A stretch of 64,000 nt of DNA from Argentina anserina (Eukaryota > Streptophyta > Magnoliopsida > Rosales > Rosaceae): the NCBI RefSeq assembly GCF_933775445.1, contig NC_065875.1:2604001-2668000 (forward strand), given 5' to 3'. The notes under the pieces are model-generated. The model saw nothing but the letters and a program-made list of their open reading frames with translations, ran no database searches and had not been told where the DNA came from. The translations under genes were made by a program, and so were the position numbers. Below, piece by piece: positions 1-12,567 of the stretch (position 1 is its first letter; each line of letters opens with the position of its first letter).

Positions 1-49
1 AGTAACATATTAACTGAAATCATTGTTCTGGTATTGCTTTTATTTGCAG

Positions 50-977
50 GAACTTTGGCGGCATAGAGTTGAGAATTATTGGAATCTCTTGAGTCCGAAG
101 ATTGAACCAAACACTCTGCGGAATGTGATGGATATGAAAGCACACATGGGATCATTTGCAGCTGCTCTGAAGGACAAGGATGTTTGGGTGATGAATGTTG
201 TGCCTGAAGATGGACCAAACACTCTGAAGCTGATATTTGATAGAGGCCTTATAGGCAGTATTCACAGCTGGTAAGTTACTTGAGTGACACGTAAAGCATG
301 TCTTTTTTTTGTGAAATAAGTAACTTGACATTATATTTATAGTTTGGTCCGGTCTTTTTTTTTAAGAATCTATCAATCTTTCTCACAGGGAAAGTGAGTA
401 ATGTGTAGAAGTTTCATTTCCCAAGTATATATTCAGCAGTCGGGCTGCATAAACTTATATTTATTCTTGAATCCATTTAGAGAAATAACTGTAACGTGGT
501 AGATTTGGCCAACAATGTCTGTAATTCATGTAAATCCATTGGACAGTTCATTGCTATCATCTATGCTTTTGTTCAACATCATGGCTTCAAGATTGTAGGA
601 TTAATGGACATTCAGATTAATTGTATTGTGATTCACTGGGTCTCTACTGTGACAGGTGTGAAGCCTATTCCACATACCCTCGGACTTATGATTTACTCCA
701 TGCTTGGACCGTCTTCTCAGACTTAGAAAAGAAAGAATGCAGTGGTGTTGATCTGTTGCTTGAGATGGATCGCATACTCAGGCCAACTGGATTTGCAATT
801 ATCCGCGATAAACTGTCGGTGGTTGATTTTGTTAAGAAATATCTACCGGCATTGCACTGGGAAGTAGTGGCACAAACAGACTCCAGTTCAGATTCCGACC
901 AGGACGGAGACGATGTTGTACTTATAATCCAAAAGAAAATATGGCTAACAAGTAACAGCCTCAGGGACTTGGAATAG
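50..977 (+). CDS. Probable methyltransferase PMT8/PMT3-like, C-terminal two exons (partial)
   Basis: This is the 3' end of a DUF248 (Methyltransf_29) S-adenosylmethionine-dependent methyltransferase, a Golgi type II membrane family linked to pectin methylation (QUA2, QUA3, PMT proteins). Exons are 50..270 and 656..977; the intron has AG|GT borders, interrupts a Trp codon in phase 2, and the gene ends at TAG 975-977. Visible motifs are [17 protein letters not shown] (SAM-binding region), VWVMNVVP, the joined [20 protein letters not shown] and [17 protein letters not shown], ending [15 protein letters not shown]. The KAHMGSF variant and this C-terminus resemble Arabidopsis PMT8/PMT3 rather than QUA2. 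The N-terminal membrane anchor and the first part of the methyltransferase domain lie left of the window. No lesion is seen, so the gene is probably functional. Confidence 0.9.
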
Positions 978-1614
978 GAAAATGCCTCTTCAGTCCCTAT
1001 ATATCATTATTTATCTGCTGCCTCAAGGGAGTAGAAGCATGTCCTGGAGCATTGATCTGGTAACAGTAAATTTTGTAGCAATCAAGTGATTACATGCTTT
1101 TTCTTTCTATTCATTGGTTTCTATGTCCTTGATTTTCTTTTGTTATATCAATTTACTCATTAAAGCATTGAAGTAACTGCATCTATAGTCTGCTCTTCCA
1201 CCTCACCCCCTGTATGTGTAAGCTACTTAGCCTACTTTGCTCTTCACTATTAATTCATAGAAGATGTACTGCTGGACTGCTGAAGTACATATATTTATCA
1301 ATTTGTTTGCTCATAGTTATTTATCTGAACTGCTGAATCCGTTTTTGTATCGGACTATTTGTATTTCAATTTACTTGCCCCTAGTTTGTTTCATATGATC
1401 AGTTTTGACAATGGTACTCTTGTTGTTTTCTAGTGCTTTAGGGTATTGGAACTCCCAGATTTGATTTGCTGATTATTCCTTGGTCAACCTACATTTTAGC
1501 ATGCCTGAAAATCTCATCTCATTTGTTGTTCCACGTTCCTATGTAACTTGGCAATCACATATATAAGATTTACTGAACATTATAGGATACATTGCATTAG
1601 AACAGCTCTCTGTA
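978..1614. other. 3' UTR of the PMT gene and AT-rich intergenic DNA
   Basis: This stretch follows the PMT stop codon and should include its 3' UTR and polyadenylation region. No further coding exon, RNA gene or repeat was recognised, and the exact cleavage site cannot be placed by eye. Confidence 0.5.
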
Positions 1615-1810
1615 AGCGTAGACACTAAGGTGACATATGGTTACATTTGTAGACTATAATTCTCAGTGAAAACTCCAACATATGGTTACTTTGGTAGACT
1701 AAAATTTTCAGTGAAAACTTAGTCTACCAATGCACGGAGTCGGCTTTACTTTAGACCAAATTTTCAGTGAAATCTCTAGTCTATCTACTTGACATATGGT
1801 TACATAAAAC
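1615..1810. repeat. Local repeats of ACATATGGTTAC / GTAGACTA units with hairpin
   Basis: The motif ACATATGGTTAC occurs three times (around 1634, 1678 and 1793), each near variants of GTAGACTA and TTTTCAGTGAAAA. Units are about 50-60 bp and degenerate. Within them TTGGTAGACTAA (1691-1702) pairs perfectly with TTAGTCTACCAA (1719-1730). Origin is unknown; it could be a decayed foldback element. Confidence 0.6.
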
Positions 1811-4184
1811 CATTAATGTACCGTAAACGAATCCAGGACTCGGCGACTTGAACCATTCCATTTTACTTGCTGACAATCATTCATTCCTATCCTGTCGAAA
1901 AGTTTGGATTCCATTCTTTATCCGATTCCCTTTTTCATATTGTTGTATTCTCCATTCTAAATTCCACTCCAGTCCTGGACATGCATCCATGACTATTGTC
2001 ATGTGTAAGAGAATGGGGCCAACTCAGAACCAGTCAGATTCCCATGAGGGCTTGTCCCTGCAGAATGTAGAACAATCTACTAAGTAGCTTATGACATAAA
2101 GACGGATCCAATCATCCATGCATGAAAAATGAAGCGGAATTCGATATTCCATCTTTGTTTTGAACTTACGATACTCCTTTGCCAAAGACACAAGTTTTAT
2201 GCTCTGCTTTTAATTGTACTGGTGAAAACAACACATGTAAAGTTTTATGTCCATTGATGGCCATCGAACGCTTTGGTTTCCGATCACTTGTATGAATATT
2301 TGTTGTATTACGGGTACTCAATGTCGGATGAGCCACAATCGATGAACAATATGGAAGCTGTTCACTTACCAGATAAATGTTGATCTTGTAACTTGTGGAG
2401 TCTCTACCTGTTTGAACGTTTTTTATTAGCTTGGCGTGATCTCCAGTCCTCAGTTTGCGATTTTGAACCGAATTCTAGATGTTGCACTTTTCTGTGGGTG
2501 GAGCTGGCCAATCTATGCATCATTTCATTGAGTTCGACGATGACAGAAAGGGTGTTCATTCACTCATATGGTTGCACATCTTCATTAAGCTCAGCTCAAA
2601 CACCACTGTTAAAACAAAATTTGCACAGCTGAAAGCAGTGAATGGTGGAGTACGTGAAAGAGTTGCCAATAAACGAGAAGCAAATTAAGCTTAAAATTTA
2701 AGCACTGGCTGCTACCTTTCCGTTCATCATATAGACTGATCAGTTGCTGTGAATCCTCCATGATGTGAAATTATGAATGTTCCCAGGCATTTAGGTGAGT
2801 CATTTTACCAGTTAGCTAATACAATAGCAACGATCGAGCATATGTTCCTATGATAACTTGTTGATTTCTTAATTTGAGTTTTGGCTAACTATCTTCAGAA
2901 AATAGACAATTTACAACCATCACAAGTCGCAACATTACGACATAACCTTATAGCCTCGTTTTCGTTTAAACGAGTTCTGAGTCGTCTATGGGAGTCTCTA
3001 TCACAGATATCTGAATCAGCACCAAAACAAATTTGACCTCCCCAAGTAATGAAGACCAATAGAAAATACAGTACATATATTACTCTACTTGTTTGAGCTG
3101 AGAGGGTTTATTTTCTGCCACATCAATCACCGAGGTTTTATGGCAAGTAAATTTCTCTACTCCTGTGACTATTTTAGGTGAGAAATCCAACGATAAACGT
3201 ATACGTTCCAGCTAAACTAGGACAAAGAAACTAAGCCAGTGCTTCCCTATTTGCCAAAACTTACATCGATCAACTGAGAAGGCAGCTAATTGAGAATGAT
3301 TTGCTTGGAAAGATCAACTGTAATAAACTAATTGATGACTTTGTCTTTACATTACACCCTCTAATCTGTTTCGAGTGAAAAGGGTGTCATTATATACTCC
3401 ATAACAGTATGACGGTCCTTTACCACTCGAAATCAGACCGGTAATAGTAGAGACTTGAGATCATCGAGTCTTACTAACCTTATTGTGAACATTAAGGGTT
3501 TAAATTTACGAGTGATGCTAAGTAGTCCATATTTTGGGGAACCATGTAGAACCCACCTTAGGTGGCAACATAATGTGGCAAGCCATATCTCAAAATTCAA
3601 TTTCTATTTTTCTTAATTGTGAAAATCTATTGTTTTTTACATTCTTAATTTTATCTTTTAATGTTTTTATTTACCTAATTAAAACTTAATTTTATGGGTA
3701 AATTATAAAAATATATAATTTCCCAATTTATATTAGAAAAATGTCACTACTTATATATTAATTATAAAAAAGTCATCGCATTTAAATAGAATTAGAAAAA
3801 TGTCAACAAAATTAGAAAAAAATCATTTAAAAAATATTTTTTGAACTGTTTTGCCATTTCTCACTCTTTTTCTTATTTTTTTCCTTCTTTTTCTAATTTC
3901 GATCATAACTTTCCCGTCCGGCGATATATTTTGACGAAATTGGTACCGTTAGAAAGATCTTGCTCCCCTATTTCATTTGATATACTACCCACTCCGAATC
4001 GACCAACCGTAAAAGGCGCAACAACCATCGCAAAGAGTTGCCGCCATTGATGGCGGTACTCCAAGCAATTCCGGCGAAACCGAAGTTCAAGGTTCCCTAA
4101 TTATAGCTATTCTCTTTATTATGAGCATACTTATACCAATCTCATTTGAATTTTAACAAAATTTCGCATATTTCCACATTTCCT
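1811..4184. other. Intergenic region without recognised genes
   Basis: Only short open frames of 60-80 codons occur, none with a recognisable domain or plausible splice partners. From about 3590 to 3840 the sequence is strongly AT-rich. No tRNA, rRNA or transposon ends were identified. Confidence 0.5.
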
Positions 4185-4765
4185 CGGCATGTCACACCTA
4201 CTGTCACAACCACTGTCACACTACCTCTTACACTAACTGTCACCTATTGTCACAACTGTTATCATACCCACTGTCACATAAGCTGTGACACTATCTATTT
4301 ACACTAACTGTCACACACACTGTCACAACTTCTGTCACACTACTGTTACAACCACTATCACATTACCTATTACACTAACTGTCACACTTATTGTCACAAC
4401 TATTGTCACACACATTGCCTCTGTCACAACCCATGTCACACTACCTATCACAACTTTTGTCTTAATCCATGTCACACTACCTATCACAACCCTTGTCACA
4501 CTACCTGTTACAACCACTATCACATCCCATGTCACAACTCCTGTCACAACCTCTGTCACAACCCCTGTCACAACTTCTGTCACAACTAATATCACACTAC
4601 ATGTCACACACCTGTCACAACCTCTGTCACAACCAATATCACACTACATGTCACACACCTGTCACAACTCACAACCCCTGTCACAACCCTTATCACACTA
4701 CCTGTCACAAACTCTATCACATTATATACATGTCACAACTACTGTCCCACTACAAGAAGAAGAAG
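4185..4765. repeat. TGTCACA(AC/CTAC) minisatellite
   Basis: About 580 bp of short degenerate repeats built from TGTCACAAC and TGTCACACTAC words of about 9-12 bp. The core TCACA recurs dozens of times. The repeat keeps several frames free of stops, giving apparent 90-163-codon ORFs on both strands made only of Thr/Val/Ser/His-rich repeats; these are not credible genes. The tract ends in a short GAA-type run near 4756-4771. Confidence 0.92.
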
Positions 4766-4865
4766 AAGAAAACTGACTAGAAATAACGAACCTTTGTTTA
4801 TTGTTGTGTGATCTTGAACTTCTCAAATCAACTTATACGATCCAAATATCAACATTAATGTGATG

Positions 4866-4972
4866 TCATAACCCAGCCACACTACTTGTAACACTACATG
4901 TCACACTGCCTGTCACACTAGCTATCACACTATAAAGTTAGTGTGATAGAAGTGACAGGTAGTGTGATAGTT
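4866..4972. repeat. Second TCACACT cluster arranged as a foldback
   Basis: The same words as the minisatellite 100 bp upstream reappear, first as TGTCACACT then, after a short spacer near 4935, in inverse orientation as AGTGTGATAG and AGTGACAGGTAGTG. The two halves form an imperfect palindrome of roughly 30 bp per arm. Confidence 0.75.
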
Positions 4973-4979
4973 TGACATC

Positions 4980-6892
4980 AATTTTCTATATAAAAAAAAA
5001 AGCTGCCCAATGGTGGCACTCAAAAAACTACTCTGGGCACCAAGTGAATTTCTGAGGTGGTCTAGACACCGCTCTGGGCTAAGCTTAATCAAATCTTCTC
5101 CGACAAGGAAAACCGACGCGCCTCCGACGTCACTTTGTCCTGCATTATCCGTCTTCTAGTCTTCCGACATCGAACCTGTCTCGTCGATCCTCTCCTTCCT
5201 CAACAGATTTGATCTGGCGCTCGTCTCCAAGCTCCAGTCTTCGACTCTCGGGTCTTCGGGTTAGATTTGCAAATCGAGGACGGCGGATGCGGTGAAAATC
5301 TAACGAGGCCTTCGATTCCACGACATATAAATCGGGTATGGAAGGGTAGAATCATGTCGAGGGCGGAGTCTGCTCTCTGCTGCGGTAGAAGATTAGAGAA
5401 GAATTTGCATAGTTTTGACGTCAGGCGCCGAGAGAGGAAGCTATGGGTGACCAGTTGCACCATTGACATGCGACAAGAGGCCGGCCGGTAGATCTCACCA
5501 GAGATCTCCGAACATAACGTTGTTGAAGGTGAGGGACGGCGAAGCCTTCTTCAATAGTGAGGTTTGACGAGAAATGAGGTTTTAGGGTGACGAAAATGGG
5601 AGGGATTGATCGGAGGATTGGAAGTGGTAGAGGCAAGCCGGCACGTCGAGGAGGGAGAAGTCGGAGAACGACGATGATGAAGGCGCCGCATTTCACCGAG
5701 TTTAGGATCAAATCTAGTGGTAGTGATTGTAATTTTCACAAAACTTCAGGGCAACGGTCTAACAAATTTAGTTACGTGACTTATTTCTAATTTTTAAATA
5801 TTGTTTGATGTTTTTCTAATTACTACATTTAAAATAGATTTTTTTATAAGAAGCCCTAATTTTATCTGTTTGACCTCGACCTTGTTTTTGGTCTTCTCTG
5901 CTTTCAACCCTCCCACTAATCCTCACCTGATCAACTCTTCCCTCCCTCTAATCCTGAATTTATCAACTCATATATTTGATTCAAGATTAAGGAAGAATTC
6001 AATAAACATGATGAACCCTAATTAAACCCATATTTCCCTAAATACTTATTCTATACATGATATTAGAAAAAACATAGTTCGATTTAGAGACTTTTCATAT
6101 CGGCAAAGCTCTTATAACGATGTTTGTGAAGAAACCAAAATCAATTAGAGATCAAATGAGCTGATCAATTAAAGAGGAGGTGATGTTATTGAGGGGAGAT
6201 TGGCATCAGAGGAGAGAAAACTCATGAAAGTATGTGTGTTGAAGAAGGCATGCAGCAAATTAAATGAGAAGAGGCAAGAAAGTCAAAGAAGGCATGCAGC
6301 AAATTTAATGAGGAGAGGTAAGAAAAATCAAACATGGCTGCAACAATTAAGACTTTTGCTGCCTCTCTAATTCAAAGGAAGAAATTTGTGCAAAAGAAAT
6401 CAGCATTAAAGGAGGAAGAAGATATGCAATTAATGCAAAAGATATGCAATCCTTATAGAAATCAGAATTCTGGCACTGCAGATCATCCAACTTTGATGAG
6501 CTCCCCTGGACAGCTCAGAATGATTGAGAAATTGCATGATATATGGATGAAAAGCCACGGAAGTCTAGTTGAAATTGCCAGTTGGAATCATCTCAATATC
6601 TATTTTCTAGAGAAAGTTATGGCCACAACAAGGCACAAATGTCAGATCTGCCGAATCTAGGAAACCTCAACCAATTTGGTTTCAACTTTGTGGACTTTGT
6701 GGCCATCATCCCTTGGGCTTCTTCCTCTATATATAACACCATTAGACTCAATTTTATTTACCAAAGAGGAGTGTCCAGTTGCTCTCTACTTATGGCCTAT
6801 GAAAAAAATCATATAGACCATCAAATTGCTACTTACCTTCGATTATTTTGCGCTATTTGATAACGATAATTATTAGATTTGGGCCATTTGGC
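4980..6892. other. Intergenic region, no supported gene
   Basis: Several short overlapping ORFs on both strands between 5200 and 6860 lack recognisable domains. One feature stands out: a near-exact direct duplication of about 55 bp at 6237-6340, where GAAGGCATGCAGCAAATT followed by an AATGAGRAGAGG-type stretch occurs twice. The GC-richer 5090-5720 part might be a decayed gene leader, but I cannot assign it. Confidence 0.45.
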
Positions 6893-7195
6893 TATCTACG
6901 TGCGGGGAACGTCTGGAATGCACCGCGGTGCCGGCTACACAGCTCTTTTGTCCCATTACGTGGCAAGTTACGATTGGCGCAGGCTGCTGAGGTCGACCTC
7001 TAGATCTCCACGTGGGCGCCAGTTCGGCAAAAACTCACTGCTGTCATTTTTCCGGCGCGGCTCGACGAAGCCGACTAAGGTGTAGTAGTGTGTGGAGGTG
7101 TGGAGGAGAATATTCACCTCACAAAATTTGAAATAGCCAAAACTCAGATTCTTAGTGAAAATAGGGCCGCCTCGTGCACTTGCACTCTCCGCTTG
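6893..7195 (+). repeat. Inverted-repeat arm A (pairs with 16755-17093)
   Basis: This GC-rich segment is repeated in reverse complement at 16755-17093. Shared blocks include the AATGCACCGCGG region, GGCTACACAGCTCTTTTGTC, CACGTGGGCGCCAGTTCGGC, TTTTTCCGGCGCGGCTCGAC and, further in, ATTTGAAATAGCCAAA. Divergence is modest with some indels. The two arms could be terminal repeats of a large Mutator-like element or two insertions of one family. A 9-bp target duplication could not be confirmed by eye. Confidence 0.75.
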
Positions 7196-8272
7196 AAGAG
7201 GTTCCGCCGCCGTCGAATGGAAATCAGCAAATTTTTGGGAGCCCACGAATGATGCAGATCTGGTAATCAAGTGCACTCCAGATTGAAAGGTTAGGAACTT
7301 TGAATTTTCGAAATTGTACGGCATTGTTTATCGAAGGCCCTTATTGTTAATAATTCACCTTTCTTAGTTATAGCATCGTTATTGTTTGAATATCATGTTT
7401 CAATGTTCGTCTGAAGTAGGTTTAATCGAATCAGGTCTCGATGGCCGATTGAGGAGATCAAGATCAGTGTTGAAATGGTGGAGAAGGGAGACCGCGACGA
7501 TGGTCTACATTTTCCGAGAACAAGTACAACCACCGCTTGACGAATGTCGAGGCGGACGGAGATGCCGAGACTCTGGACAACGAAGAATATACGGAGTTGC
7601 CTCAAGTAGGAGGGTAACCAGAAAAAGGATCAAGCGATGCTCTTACTGATTAATCTGTGATTACTTTGTGATTAATTTGTACGAAGTGTCACCAATATTT
7701 GGGAAATTGGAAACAAAAAACATATTCGCAGTAGAGTTAAAAATGTGTTGGGTATAAGTGGTATAACTGTTGACTTAGTTGTTGAATTGAAGTCCTATAT
7801 GCCGGAAACTAATTGCAGGTCCATTGGGCGAAATGAGAGCAGCTGGAAGGAGGGAGACAGACATTCTGATGAGGAGGTATATTATATGGCATAGGTCGCA
7901 TGAACTCTATAATTAGTTAACTTTTTGTGAAATGATGCAATAATCTTGTATTCACACGGCTGAATGTGTTGTATGGTCCATAGCAGGATGTTGTTATGTC
8001 CGGGGAGGAGAACAATGAGGGCTATGTGAGTGGTACTGATCCAATTATATCAGGTTGTGGTTGGTAAGTCAGAAATTTCATTGCCCATTGTTTTTTTCTG
8101 TAGCGTCCGCAATATTTGAGAGTTATATACTTTTGAGACTTTGTTGTTTCAATCGATCATGTTAATCAAAGATGTTTTATGCTTTGTTTGATATATTAGT
8201 TGAGATTGGTTCATTTGAACGGGTGAGGAGGAAGAGTGTGAGTGACTTGTATTCTCTGATTTTGTAATTATG

Positions 8273-8314
<42 letters not shown>

Positions 8315-10927
8315 GTTCTTGTTGTTGATGCTTAATCAATAGTTTGTTCTCCCAGTGGTGGTGCATAGGCTTAGTTCAATTGGGTTTTTATAGCCTCTGC
8401 TTCCCTTGCTACTGTGAGTGATTATTTGAATCTGAAATTGTGCCATTCTTCAGTATTCATTTTGAATTTTTGTTTTGTGAGTGAGTGACTTCTATACATG
8501 ATTTGGTGTTTTCCTGAGATTATACTTCTCTTAAGGTTGTGCCGTTTTCATTGCATTTGGAATTAGTCGTATGATAATGAGGTCCTTGTTATTGATTCGT
8601 CAAGAGATTTGGGTGTTTGGTTCTTTAATTGCTCTTCATTTACTGCATTTCCCTTCTTTTCTTTTTTTTTAAATTTCTTTTCATGGAGTTTTTATCTTGA
8701 TTCAACTCATTCAAGTATACAATTTTGTCTACAACAGGTGTCCATATTTTCATATCATTTCTCTACTTTATTTGTTTTTAACCTTATGATTGAAGAATTA
8801 GATCCATTAAAAAAGCTTTGTTTTATTATGCTTCTTTGGCCTTTTATGCATCAGTTCACTTTAGCTTAGATACATGTACATCCCACAGTAATGCTCCATT
8901 TAAAATGGTCTCAGAGTTGCAAAGCTAATTGGATGTTACAGTAAGCTCTCCACATCATATATTGAAGTTTTTAGTACATGGGTGTTCTGGAACCGAAATT
9001 AAGGTGTTTATACATGTTTGAATAACTTTGCAAGTAATACACCAGCATATTGAACATACAAGTGCATTTCTTTGATTTATGGATTAATTGAAATTTATCC
9101 CTGTCAAGATTTTTCAAGGAATCAAGTGAGGAAGAGGGGTCATGCAGAGAAATTGATAAAATACCAGGAACACCATTTCTCATCAGGCAGTTTTCATCAA
9201 ATACGTTTTCGATGCTGCATAAGCTAAAGTTCAGTCTCTTATATTGATGCCTTTTCTCTGAGTTCAATCTTGCTCAGAAAGGAGATGCTCCATAATTCTA
9301 TGTAGTGTGTTATACCAGGCTTTTCTTTATGTATTTGTGCTGTTTTTAACAATGCATGAATCTTTCAAAACATTTTAATGCTCACCTTCAAAACCTTTAT
9401 AATAAATTTCATCAAATGCATTCAAATTTGAGTTCCGACATATTCTTTTGGAATGTATGCCACTATAGGCTTTTGTTGATTATGTTATCTGGAAACTAAG
9501 TTGAACTACATTCCTTCACTTAAACTGATTAACTTTAGAACACTTTCTTTAAAAGACACTCTGGTTTTCAACTTGGCATTCTTACAATCCTATGTTGTAA
9601 CTGAAATTCAATGCATGTGTGGCCTTCCCTTACATAGTGTTGTTGTAAGTCTTGTTACATTGATATTAGTTAGTGTGGTAAGCTTTCGTCTCCTTGTTTC
9701 ATAACATGGTTCTACTTTGCAAGAGGAACATTCAACTATCATATGGTCTCTGGTATGTGTTTTCTTTTAGTGGAATGAACACCTTTTGCAGGTTTGTTAC
9801 CCCTCTCTTTATTATGTATCTGATGTGATCGATATTGGGTGTCATCTGTTGCCATGTTCCTATGACTATTGTTATTATATTCTTATGTGGAGGAGGGGAA
9901 CACCTTTCCCAATTAACCCTATGTTCCTGATCCATATTACTGAAATAATTCATTTGATTGAGATACATGCATTTGTGTCAGTACTCAGTACATATATATT
10001 TTTATTTTAATAAAATTCTGTTATGATCTGTTAGGGCTCTCAAGGTGGAAGGTGGAGTGGTCTACTAATTCCAGCATGGATGAATGACTTAAAGTATGTA
10101 GGTAGATGATATTGAATACTCGCACTTTGAAAATTCTCATACTTGTCTCTTCTTTTTCAGCAGAATCTTGTATTTCATCTCCTACAATAGAAATAGCTTA
10201 CTGTAGCAAAATCTTTTCAGTTTTCCCTTTTGTTTTTTTTCTTACAATCAGTATATCTTAGTCGGATTTATAGTATATAATGCAACATCATCTTTGTAGC
10301 ATGATCTTATTGGTCTACTCAAATTGGTGATGGTGATTATGCATGGTTCACTCTCAGCTAGCATTTCATATGGGCATGAGAGATGGTTGGAGCTAGATAG
10401 TCGTGCTAATTGTGTTACTACGAAGTATGAATACACTGGCGAAATTCTTTGACTCATTGGATGCCAAACTTCAATGGAAGTATGAATTTTGTGATTTTGA
10501 TGAAGCACTCAAAAAGCAATGGTTTGCAATAAAGCTTCAGATTATATGGTCTATTCCAAAGACGGGTTTCTTAGAGGAATTTTTGTTAACACTTGTGTTA
10601 TTGACAGTTCGTGTGACCATTATGTATGAAATTCAGGTATCTGACCTCCTGTTTTGTGAGCTTAGTAGCTTCTGATTGTAGTTTGCAACATGTGACATTT
10701 GATATGTATGTGACTGATGTTTGAATGTGAATGGGATCATGAGCAAGAGCAATTAACATGTCTAGATCTTTCATTGAGAGTAATTATCTTTAACAAAAAA
10801 AAAGGAAAAATTATCAAGGTGAAGACCGTGAAGTACTCACTTTAGTCACTTATGTATAGAATAATCTAAAAAAGATGAAGCATCAACGAAAATGGGAATC
10901 AAAGTTGGAATCAAAGGTTAATATACA
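7196..10927. other. Unassigned sequence between inverted arm A and the satellite
   Basis: No protein family was recognised. There are gene-like scraps (open stretches with plausible splice signals near 7390-7650, 7840-7890 and 7985-8060, and an open 90-codon stretch at 10403-10675), but they do not join into a supported model. An (AT)n microsatellite lies at about 8275-8312. The region may be a decayed gene or cargo of a large transposon. Confidence 0.4.
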
Positions 10928-12567
10928 TTATATCACACCTTAGGCCTCGCAACCCCGACGGTCGGATACGATCGATCTACACCATACGATGCATCCGACG
11001 TATTTATTAAGGACCCCCAACAAAATTGCGTAGGATTTGGATGTCGTTGAGCGGTCTGATGCATCAATCAACGGTTATATCATGTTTCTATCCATATTTG
11101 ACCGCATTTGACCACGACCTCCGCTTTAGGGGTTCCGCGAGGCAGCACCGCACGTTGTACAGGAAAAAATAGGCCATTCCACTGTGTCGGGCACGTCGCC
11201 CCCCTTAGGGGGGTTTAGGGTGGGTTAGCGTTGACCGAAGAGTTCGACGGCCGAAGGAGGCCCGATTGGGACCAAATTTTTACACGACACCCACGTAATA
11301 TCAAGGAACACATCGACTGGCCCCGATCGTCGACCTCTATCCTGTAATTAAAAAGTATTTCAAGATCTCCCCATTTTCCTACTAAGCAAGCTATCTACGT
11401 TACTAAACAATAGGTCACACCTTGGGCCTCGCGATCCCGACGATCAGATATTGTCGATAGGTACCATACGATGCGTCTGACGTATTTATTAAGGACCCCC
11501 GGTAAAATTGCGTATGATTTGGATGTCGTTGGGCCACCGATGCATCGGTCAACGGTTATATCATGTGTATATCCATATATTGACCGCATTTGACCGTGAC
11601 CTCTGCTTTAGGGGTTCTGCGAGGGAGCACCGCACTTTGTACGGGAAAAATAGGTCGTTGCACTGTGCCGAGCGCGGCCCTCCGCCCCCCTCTGGGAACA
11701 TCGCCCCCCTTAGGGGGGTTTATGGTGGTTTAGCGTTGAGCGAAGAGTCCGACGGCCAAAAGAGGCCCGATTGGGACCAAATTTTTACACGATGCCCACG
11801 TGATATCAAGGAAGACATTGGCTGGCCCCGATCGTTGACCTCTGTCCCGTAATTAGAAGTATTTCAAGATCCCCCAATTTTCCTACTAAGCAAGCTATCT
11901 AGGTTACTAAACAATAGGTCACAACTTGGGCCTCGCGATCTCGACCATTGGATATTGTCGATCGGCACCATACGATGCGTCTGACGGAAAAATTTCGTAG
12001 GATTTGGATGTCGTTGCGCCGTCTGATGCATCAGTCAACGGTCATATCATGTTTATATCCATATTTGACCGCATTTGACCGCAACCTATGCTTTACGGGT
12101 TCCGCGAGATAGCACCACACTTTGTACGGGAAAAAATAGGTCGTTCCACTGTGTCGGGCGCGGCCCTCCGCCCCCCTCCGGGCACATCGCCCCCCTTAGG
12201 GGGGTTTATGGCGGTTTAGCGTTGACCGAAGAGTCCGACGGCTGAAAGAGGCCCGATTGGGACCAAATTTTTACACGACGCCCACATAATATCAAGGAAG
12301 ACATCGGCTGGCTCCGATCGTTGACCTCCGTCCCGTAATTAAAAGTATTTCAAGATCCCCCAATTTTCCTACTAAGCAAGCTATCTAGGTTACTAAACAT
12401 TAGGTCACACCTTGGGCCTCACGATCCCGATGATCGGATATTGTTGATCAGCACCATATGATGCGTCCGACGTATTTATTAAGGACCCCTGGAAAAATTT
12501 CGTAGGAATTGGATGTCGTTGGACCATCCGATGCATCGATCAACGGTTATATTATGTTTATATCCAT
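10928..12567. repeat. ~500-bp tandem satellite, three full units plus a partial
   Basis: The phrase TCACACCTTGGGCCTCGCGA and its variants starts units at 10933, 11415, 11919 and 12405, so the periods are 482, 504 and 486 bp. Units share TTTGACCGCATTTGACCG, GCACCGCACTTTGTAC, CCGATTGGGACCAAATTTT and ACTAAGCAAGCTATCTA. The third unit lacks the TATTTATTAAGGACCCC block present in the others; the fourth stops after about 160 bp. Units are GC-rich against an AT-rich background. The repeat has no coding frame. It is probably a dispersed fragment of a genome-wide satellite or the internal repeat of a large element. Confidence 0.95.

Noticed and set aside
4285..4776. 163-codon plus-strand ORF
   Set aside because: It is entirely minisatellite repeat; the reverse strand is open for the same reason.
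6334..6660. 108-codon plus-strand ORF starting MAATIKTFAASLIQ
   Set aside because: No recognisable family or flanking exons; the start lies next to a local 55-bp duplication.
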